Positions 59,195-64,000 of a DNA stretch of 64,000 nt are shown here, in pieces (position 1 is the first letter of the stretch; each line of letters opens with the position of its first letter). The notes under the pieces were generated by a model, which was given only the letters and a program-made list of their open reading frames with translations, was not told where the DNA came from and made no database searches. Origin of the DNA: Oleispira antarctica RB-8 (GTDB taxonomy: Bacteria > Pseudomonadota > Gammaproteobacteria > Pseudomonadales > Oceanobacteraceae); the NCBI GenBank assembly GCA_000967895.1, contig FO203512.1, positions 1,189,582 to 1,253,581 on the forward strand. The letters are read 5' to 3'. Both the position numbers and the translations under genes were made by a program.

Positions 59195-61123
59195 ATGTAC
59201 TTAAGTAATTTGAAAGTAACTGGTTTTCGCTGTTTTGACGAAGCATTCGATATTTCTTTTGGTGATGGACTTAATGTCATTGTCGGTGAAAATGGTGCAG
59301 GAAAAACTGCAATCATTAGTGCGATCAGACAGCTATTTCAAGACTCGGAGTCTGGTAGATACAGTATAAGTAGTGATGATTTCTTTTGTGCATTTCAATC
59401 AGGGGCTGTAGCTGCTACTGATTTTGTAATTAAGGCTGATTTTGAAGGTCTTAAGCTTAAAGAGAAAGTTGCACTTTTACCTTGGACTGGAGGCACAGAT
59501 AGAGCAACCTTAAATTTACAAGCCGAAAATAAAGAGAAAAGAGGACGTTATAAAAAAACTATGTGGGGTGGTACTGCAAAAGGTTCTCAATTTGATCCAG
59601 AGTTGGTTGAATTAATCCAATGTATTTATCTACCTCCCTTGCGCGATGCTGAATCAAAACTAACTAATGGTAGGCAATCTAGACTTTCTAAATTACTCAA
59701 AGCTATTAATCGCAATGAATTAAAAGAATGTCGTAAAAATGAAGAGGCTCATCCGTTAGAAGAAAAATTCAAAAGCTTTAATGAAACTTTAGCTACCGAT
59801 GAGCAGCTAAGTATTAAAAAGGCAAATGCATTAATTTCAGAACATCTAGGTAAGGCAATAGGTCATCACTTTGGGCAAAGTACACGGATTCAGTTTGCTG
59901 AAAGTGATTTTACAAAGATAGTAGAAAGCCTAACTTTGTTGTTTTTTCCTGATATGTCAGAGCAAGATCAAGGGTTATTTAGAAGTCTAAGCCAAAATAG
60001 TCTTGGGTATAATAATTTATTGTATATAGCTTCAATTTTAGCAGAGTTAACATTAGATGATATTGACGAAGAAGAAGGCCTTCTATTCAAATTGTTGCTA
60101 ATAGAGGAACCTGAGGCTCATTTACACCCTCAATTACAGATTAGATTACTAGACCATTTAAAATCAGTAGCTAATGATGATAATAATGTTCAGGTCGTAG
60201 TGACAAGCCATTCAACGGTTTTAGCCTCTTCAGTAGATATTGATTCTATTATTCATTTGTCTAGATCGACACCTCCTATAGCGACACCTCTGCGTTTATG
60301 CGATGTTTTAGATACAAGTAAGCAGTTTATTAATCGTTGGCTGGACGTTACGAAATCAAATCTACTCTTTGCTAGTGGTGTAATACTCGTTGAAGGTATT
60401 GCTGAGCAAATGTTAATACCTGTGTTAGCGAAAGAAATTCTTAAGAATCAAGTTATAGGTAAAAGAAGCCTTGAGGATCAAGGTATATCGACCATAAACT
60501 TAAATGGAATATATTTTAAACATTTCATGAGGTTCTACTGCAACCTAACAGGTCTTGAGGATGAAGATGATCAAGATGGTATTAATATTCCTATCCGTTG
60601 TTCAGGTATAACTGACCTAGATCCGCCTAAAAAAGTGAGTGTAACGGATGGAGAGGGGAATGAAGTTTTAACACCTCTAAAGCCTTTTGATGGCAATATT
60701 CCTGATGGAGAAAATCATGCACTTCGATTGGTCGAAACCATCTCAGCATCTAATAATACTCGGTTATTTGTTAGTAAATATAAAACACTTGAATATGACT
60801 TGGCAATGGAAGGGAATAATGCAGCTGTAATGGCTGAAATTCTTGCTTCACTTTGGCCAAAGCCAAAAACAGGGTCCAGTCTAGTATTTGACGAACTTAC
60901 GCGAATAGCAAGTATTGACTGGCTTGAGAAAAGTTCTGAAGAAAAATCGCATGCAGCTTATGAAATTCTTAAGCGAGTTGATGATGCTAACGTTGGGAAA
61001 GGTGTTTTTGCACAAGTTCTAACCGACAAGATAGCTAATGGCGATTGCTTAATAAAGATTCCAGAATATATACAGAAAGCTATTTTTTGGGCATCTTCAA
61101 TTGAATGTGAGGCAGTTGAGTAA
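59195..61123 (+). CDS. GajA-like OLD-family ATPase/TOPRIM nuclease (Gabija defence)
   Basis: The 642-residue protein has an ABC/SMC-type ATPase (Walker A GENGAGKT, residues 31-38; signature and Walker B in LLIEEPEAHLHPQLQIRL, near 302) and a TOPRIM domain (about 390-600: VILVEGIAEQMLIPVLA with the catalytic Glu near 398, TINLNGIYFKHFMRF). This is the OLD/GajA architecture. In Gabija, GajA is a nucleotide-sensing DNA-nicking enzyme that assembles with GajB and halts phage replication. The next gene overlaps by 1 bp and encodes a UvrD-like helicase, the GajB partner. It is larger than the Bacillus GajA (578). Confidence 0.88.
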   Translation: MYLSNLKVTGFRCFDEAFDISFGDGLNVIVGENGAGKTAIISAIRQLFQDSESGRYSISSDDFFCAFQSGAVAATDFVIKADFEGLKLKEKVALLPWTGGTDRATLNLQAENKEKRGRYKKTMWGGTAKGSQFDPELVELIQCIYLPPLRDAESKLTNGRQSRLSKLLKAINRNELKECRKNEEAHPLEEKFKSFNETLATDEQLSIKKANALISEHLGKAIGHHFGQSTRIQFAESDFTKIVESLTLLFFPDMSEQDQGLFRSLSQNSLGYNNLLYIASILAELTLDDIDEEEGLLFKLLLIEEPEAHLHPQLQIRLLDHLKSVANDDNNVQVVVTSHSTVLASSVDIDSIIHLSRSTPPIATPLRLCDVLDTSKQFINRWLDVTKSNLLFASGVILVEGIAEQMLIPVLAKEILKNQVIGKRSLEDQGISTINLNGIYFKHFMRFYCNLTGLEDEDDQDGINIPIRCSGITDLDPPKKVSVTDGEGNEVLTPLKPFDGNIPDGENHALRLVETISASNNTRLFVSKYKTLEYDLAMEGNNAAVMAEILASLWPKPKTGSSLVFDELTRIASIDWLEKSSEEKSHAAYEILKRVDDANVGKGVFAQVLTDKIANGDCLIKIPEYIQKAIFWASSIECEAVE

Positions 61124-62883
61124 TGACTGTGTTCACTGATGAGCAGCAAACTTATATCCAATCAAGTATTAATGAACATGTTTACTTAGAAGCATGTCCA
61201 GGAAGTGGTAAAACAGAAGTCGTCGCGGCAAAAGTAGCAAGAGAAGCTGATGGCTGGGATAAGTATCCAGGAGGAATGGCTATTCTTTCTTTTGCCAATA
61301 GCTCTACTGAAGAATTGAAGAGGCGAATATTTAAGTATTTACCCAGTTCTAGTAGTTTGTTTCCTCACTTTTTAGGAACAATCGACAGTTTTATATATAA
61401 GAATATCGTAAATCCTTTAGCTAGTCAGTTTACTGACTATAGAGATGCTGATGGAGATTGCTCGATTCGAATAGTCGAAGCTTCTTCAATTATCGGTTTT
61501 AGAACGACGTGGGGAATTGCTGGTAGAGGTAATGTTTACGCGCACCATTATTCCATTGATATTGGAAATGGGGGTGTTGTTTTTAATACTGGTGATAATA
61601 TTACTGATCGAGCATTGAATGCAGTTGAACTTGAAGACTGGCAGCAGAAAGATTTAATTGATACAAAAGAACGAATGCTTAAAGGTGGGTATGCAACTTA
61701 TAAGGATGTTGAGTCTTTGGCACTTAAAGCACTTTGTCAAAAAGATTTTGAGCATTACTTGAAATTATTAGCTCTAAAATATCCATTAATTATCATCGAT
61801 GAGTGTCAGGATTTATCTGCTGAGCAGTTAATGATTTTAAAACAACTTTCAGGGGGGGGAGTGAGGTTACATTTTATAGGAGATCTTCATCAATCTATAT
61901 ATGGATTTAGAGATGTTGATCCTAATGCTGTAAAGCAGTTTACTTTAGAAAACTCTTTTACGAATGTTGAACTCACAAGAAATTTTCGTAGCTGCCAAAA
62001 GATCATAAACCTATGTGGAACCTTAATAGGGCGGCATAATATAGTTGGTCAATTGACGCGACTAGAGCCATCATGCTATTTAGCTCAGTATGAAACCTCA
62101 CCTACGGAATTAGTGAGTATTTTTGAAGAATTAAGTGCTGATTATAATAATGCTGTAATAGTAGCGCGGGGGCATTCAGTCCTACAAAAATTTCGAACTT
62201 CTGCCACTAATCTAAAACCTATCCATAAATTAGCTTTAGCCATTAAGTTATTTAATTATGATGATATGGAGGCAATAGATGAATCTATAACGTTATATTC
62301 TGAGTTTATTAGGTATTATATTAGTGAAAGTGTTAAGCCAAATAGTTTTAACTGTCCACAAATTATAGAATCGAATCTAACTTGGAGAAGATTTCTTTTT
62401 TTGTCGCTAGAATATATTAGTGATGAAACATTGAGAGATATGGACGTCAATTGGTCAAGTTGGACTAAAAAAGCTAAAGAAAATATACGTTCCTTACCTG
62501 AAGAAAGCTTTGTATTTGATGAGGTTAAAGCTGTAATTAAAGTGATGGAAACAATAAATTTACGCGCGCCTTCTGGTGAGGCTAGTGATCTTGTATGTGA
62601 TTCATTAGGTCAGGTAATGAGTGTGAAAGTGGGTCGGCGAAAAACAACCATTCATGGTGCTAAAGGCGAAACCCATGACGTAACTATGTTAGTCTCGGCA
62701 GCAAGTGCTAGTGGGCAGCCAGGTTCGCACTGGAAGAGCTGGTTGAAAGATGAAAATAGTGAAGCTGCAAGATTTGCGTATGTAGCTTCATCGCGGCCGA
62801 AGCACCGTTTAATCTGGGGTGTTAAGAAACTTAAGCTAGTAGAGCGGAAAAAATTCGAAGAGCTAGGGTTTCATATTATTTAA
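61123..62883 (+). CDS. GajB-like UvrD/Rep-family helicase (Gabija defence)
   Basis: The 586-residue superfamily 1 helicase has motif I ACPGSGKTE (24-32), motif II LIIIDECQDLS (near 223), motif III LHFIGDLHQSIYGFRDVD, motif IV LTRNFRSC, motif V TTIHGAKGETHDVTMLV (near 510) and motif VI FAYVASSRPKHRL. It is coupled to the GajA-like gene by a TAATG overlap. In Gabija, GajB is a UvrD-like ATPase that activates or supports GajA. The AT-rich codon use differs from the neighbouring valS. A bidirectional terminator follows. Confidence 0.88.
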   Translation: MTVFTDEQQTYIQSSINEHVYLEACPGSGKTEVVAAKVAREADGWDKYPGGMAILSFANSSTEELKRRIFKYLPSSSSLFPHFLGTIDSFIYKNIVNPLASQFTDYRDADGDCSIRIVEASSIIGFRTTWGIAGRGNVYAHHYSIDIGNGGVVFNTGDNITDRALNAVELEDWQQKDLIDTKERMLKGGYATYKDVESLALKALCQKDFEHYLKLLALKYPLIIIDECQDLSAEQLMILKQLSGGGVRLHFIGDLHQSIYGFRDVDPNAVKQFTLENSFTNVELTRNFRSCQKIINLCGTLIGRHNIVGQLTRLEPSCYLAQYETSPTELVSIFEELSADYNNAVIVARGHSVLQKFRTSATNLKPIHKLALAIKLFNYDDMEAIDESITLYSEFIRYYISESVKPNSFNCPQIIESNLTWRRFLFLSLEYISDETLRDMDVNWSSWTKKAKENIRSLPEESFVFDEVKAVIKVMETINLRAPSGEASDLVCDSLGQVMSVKVGRRKTTIHGAKGETHDVTMLVSAASASGQPGSHWKSWLKDENSEAARFAYVASSRPKHRLIWGVKKLKLVERKKFEELGFHII

Positions 62884-62920
62884 GTCGTATCTGCTTAGTT
62901 CCTTATTGCACGCATAAATA

Positions 62921-62944
62921 AAAAACCGGCATAAGCCGGTTTTT
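62921..62944. terminator. Bidirectional terminator between gajB-like gene and valS
   Basis: AAAAACCGGC-ATAA-GCCGGTTTTT is a perfect 10-bp inverted repeat. T-runs follow on both strands, so it ends both convergent transcripts. Confidence 0.93.
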
Positions 62945-62981
62945 TGTTTCAATCAGTAAATCAAACTAAACCACTTTAAAA

Positions 62982-64000
62982 CTAAAGCGCCTTAATCTTC
63001 TCAATCTGATCTTTCAACTTAGTGATATCACGAGCAAACCCTGTGGCTTTCTCTTTTTCTTTATCAATCACAGCCGGTGGCGCTTTATCAGTGAAGCCTG
63101 GGTTACCGAGTTTGTTATTCACACGCTCGATTTCTTTATCCAGTTTTTCTACCGACTTAGTCAAACGCGCAACTTCTTGATCTTTATCGATGAAGCCTGC
63201 CATTGGAATAAGAACTTCCATATCACCGACTAATTGCGTCACTGACATAGGCTCTTCATCACCGTCGTTCAACCACGTTAGGCTTTCTAACTGGGCAAGT
63301 TTCTTCAAGAAGGTTTGGTTTTCTTCAGCACGACGGAAGTCATCGTCACCGCCATTCTTGAATAACAAGTCTAATGGCTTGCTTGGTGGAATGTTCTTCT
63401 CACCACGAATATTACGTACCGCTGTAATAACGTCTTGTAGCCATTTAATGTCAGCTTCAGCTTCAGCATCACGGAACGCGTCTTGCGCAACAGGATATGG
63501 TGCTAGCATGATCGTTTCGCCGTCTTTACCTGCAAGTACTTTCACTTGCTGCCAAATTTCTTCGGTGATGAACGGCATAATCGGGTGCGCTAAACGCATG
63601 GTCGCTTCTAATACGCGAACCAAGGTGCCTAGCGTGCCGCGCTTAGCTTCTACGCTGGAGTTTTCATCCCACAGTACTGGCTTAGACAATTCTAAGTACC
63701 AGCCGCAGTATTCGTTCCAGATGAATTCGTATAACGCTTGTGCCGCTAGATCGAAACGGTAGTTGTCGAAGTGACGCGTTACTTCGGCTTCTACAAACTG
63801 TAGGCGAGAAATAATCCAGCGATCGGCTAGGGATAGAATCGCTTCTTCGCCATTAGCACCACACGCTGCTTTCATTGCGTCGGTAATCACAATCTTGGTG
63901 CCGTTTTCAGCAGCGGCTTCTACAACTTCGTCGCCAGCAACAGACAACATCACGTAGCGTGAGGCGTTCCAGATTTTATTACAGAAGTTGCGGTAACCTT
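62982..64000 (-). CDS. valS: Valyl-tRNA synthetase, C-terminal part
   Basis: The frame is open to the right edge, with [16 protein letters not shown] continuing into [13 protein letters not shown], so only about 340 C-terminal residues are present. They include the anticodon-binding domain ([66 protein letters not shown]) and the C-terminal coiled-coil arm (about the last 65 residues: [39 protein letters not shown]) that touches tRNA(Val). ValS is an essential class I synthetase. It marks the return to core genome beside the Gabija genes. Confidence 0.96.
   Translation of the reverse strand, partial: GYRNFCNKIWNASRYVMLSVAGDEVVEAAAENGTKIVITDAMKAACGANGEEAILSLADRWIISRLQFVEAEVTRHFDNYRFDLAAQALYEFIWNEYCGWYLELSKPVLWDENSSVEAKRGTLGTLVRVLEATMRLAHPIMPFITEEIWQQVKVLAGKDGETIMLAPYPVAQDAFRDAEAEADIKWLQDVITAVRNIRGEKNIPPSKPLDLLFKNGGDDDFRRAEENQTFLKKLAQLESLTWLNDGDEEPMSVTQLVGDMEVLIPMAGFIDKDQEVARLTKSVEKLDKEIERVNNKLGNPGFTDKAPPAVIDKEKEKATGFARDITKLKDQIEKIKAL

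Noticed and set aside
59195-62883. Alternative reading of the OLD ATPase pair as PARIS or a retron-linked OLD system
   Set aside because: The partner is a complete UvrD-type helicase, the Gabija hallmark, and no reverse transcriptase or AriB-like gene is present.
1-64000. CRISPR arrays, tRNA/rRNA genes, transposases, prophage genes
   Set aside because: None seen: no regularly spaced repeats of CRISPR size, no cloverleaf-like sequence, and no transposase or phage structural frames.

Overview
The window looks like a chromosomal segment of a marine gammaproteobacterium, probably an Oceanospirillales-type heterotroph or hydrocarbon degrader. The grounds are an AlmA-like long-chain-alkane monooxygenase cluster, a periplasmic nitrate reductase (nap) operon end, TonB/Fur iron-uptake genes, moderate GC content, and the 3' part of valS at the right edge. 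This placement is inferred from gene content; no rRNA or other taxonomic marker is present. No tRNA, rRNA, CRISPR array, insertion sequence or transposase was seen.

Layout. 1-16 kb holds the start of a nap operon (napE, napF), trhO, a secreted M19-like dipeptidase with an N-terminal trefoil-like domain, a lipoprotein glycerophosphodiesterase, a DMT exporter overlapping an LplT-PlsC fusion, a TetR regulator and a MarR regulator that each have a pair of well-formed palindromic operators, a 2OG-Fe(II) oxygenase/aldehyde dehydrogenase operon, and cytochrome b561.

16.2-32.0 kb is a complete ethanolamine-utilisation microcompartment operon on the + strand: eutS-P-Q-T-D-M-M'-N-E-J-G-H-A-B-C-L. It ends with a PduS-like corrinoid reductase and a PduT-like Fe-S shell trimer, where enterobacteria have eutK and eutR. 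EutH imports ethanolamine. EutBC, kept active by EutA, EutT and probably the PduS-like reductase, splits it to acetaldehyde inside a shell of EutS/M/M'/N/L/PduT-like proteins. EutE and EutG dismutate acetaldehyde to acetyl-CoA and ethanol. EutD and the convergent ackA turn acetyl-CoA into acetate and ATP. ackA is in an operon with an SDR whose upstream region carries a 34-bp motif nearly identical to one upstream of eutS. This suggests a co-regulated unit, possibly under a FixL/FixJ-like pair encoded close by; no eutR or eutVW is present.

34-46 kb carries an APH/P-loop kinase fusion, the histidine kinase/response regulator pair, a LysR regulator whose leader shares a ~60-bp element with the aldehyde dehydrogenase promoter 24 kb away, and an iron-uptake block: TonB receptor, PepSY protein, small membrane protein, and a Fur-boxed propeller lipoprotein. 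46.5-54.6 kb is an AlmA-like alkane oxidation locus (PucR-type regulator, monooxygenase, SDR, predicted metal-dependent hydrolase, aldehyde dehydrogenase, AraC regulator) followed by a LysE exporter.

55-63 kb is accessory: a DUF222/HNH nuclease, a compact three-gene cluster (an L,D-transpeptidase-like cytoplasmic protein plus two lipoproteins) resembling an effector/immunity module, a TPR protein, and a two-gene Gabija-type anti-phage system (GajA-like OLD ATPase/TOPRIM and GajB-like UvrD helicase) next to valS.
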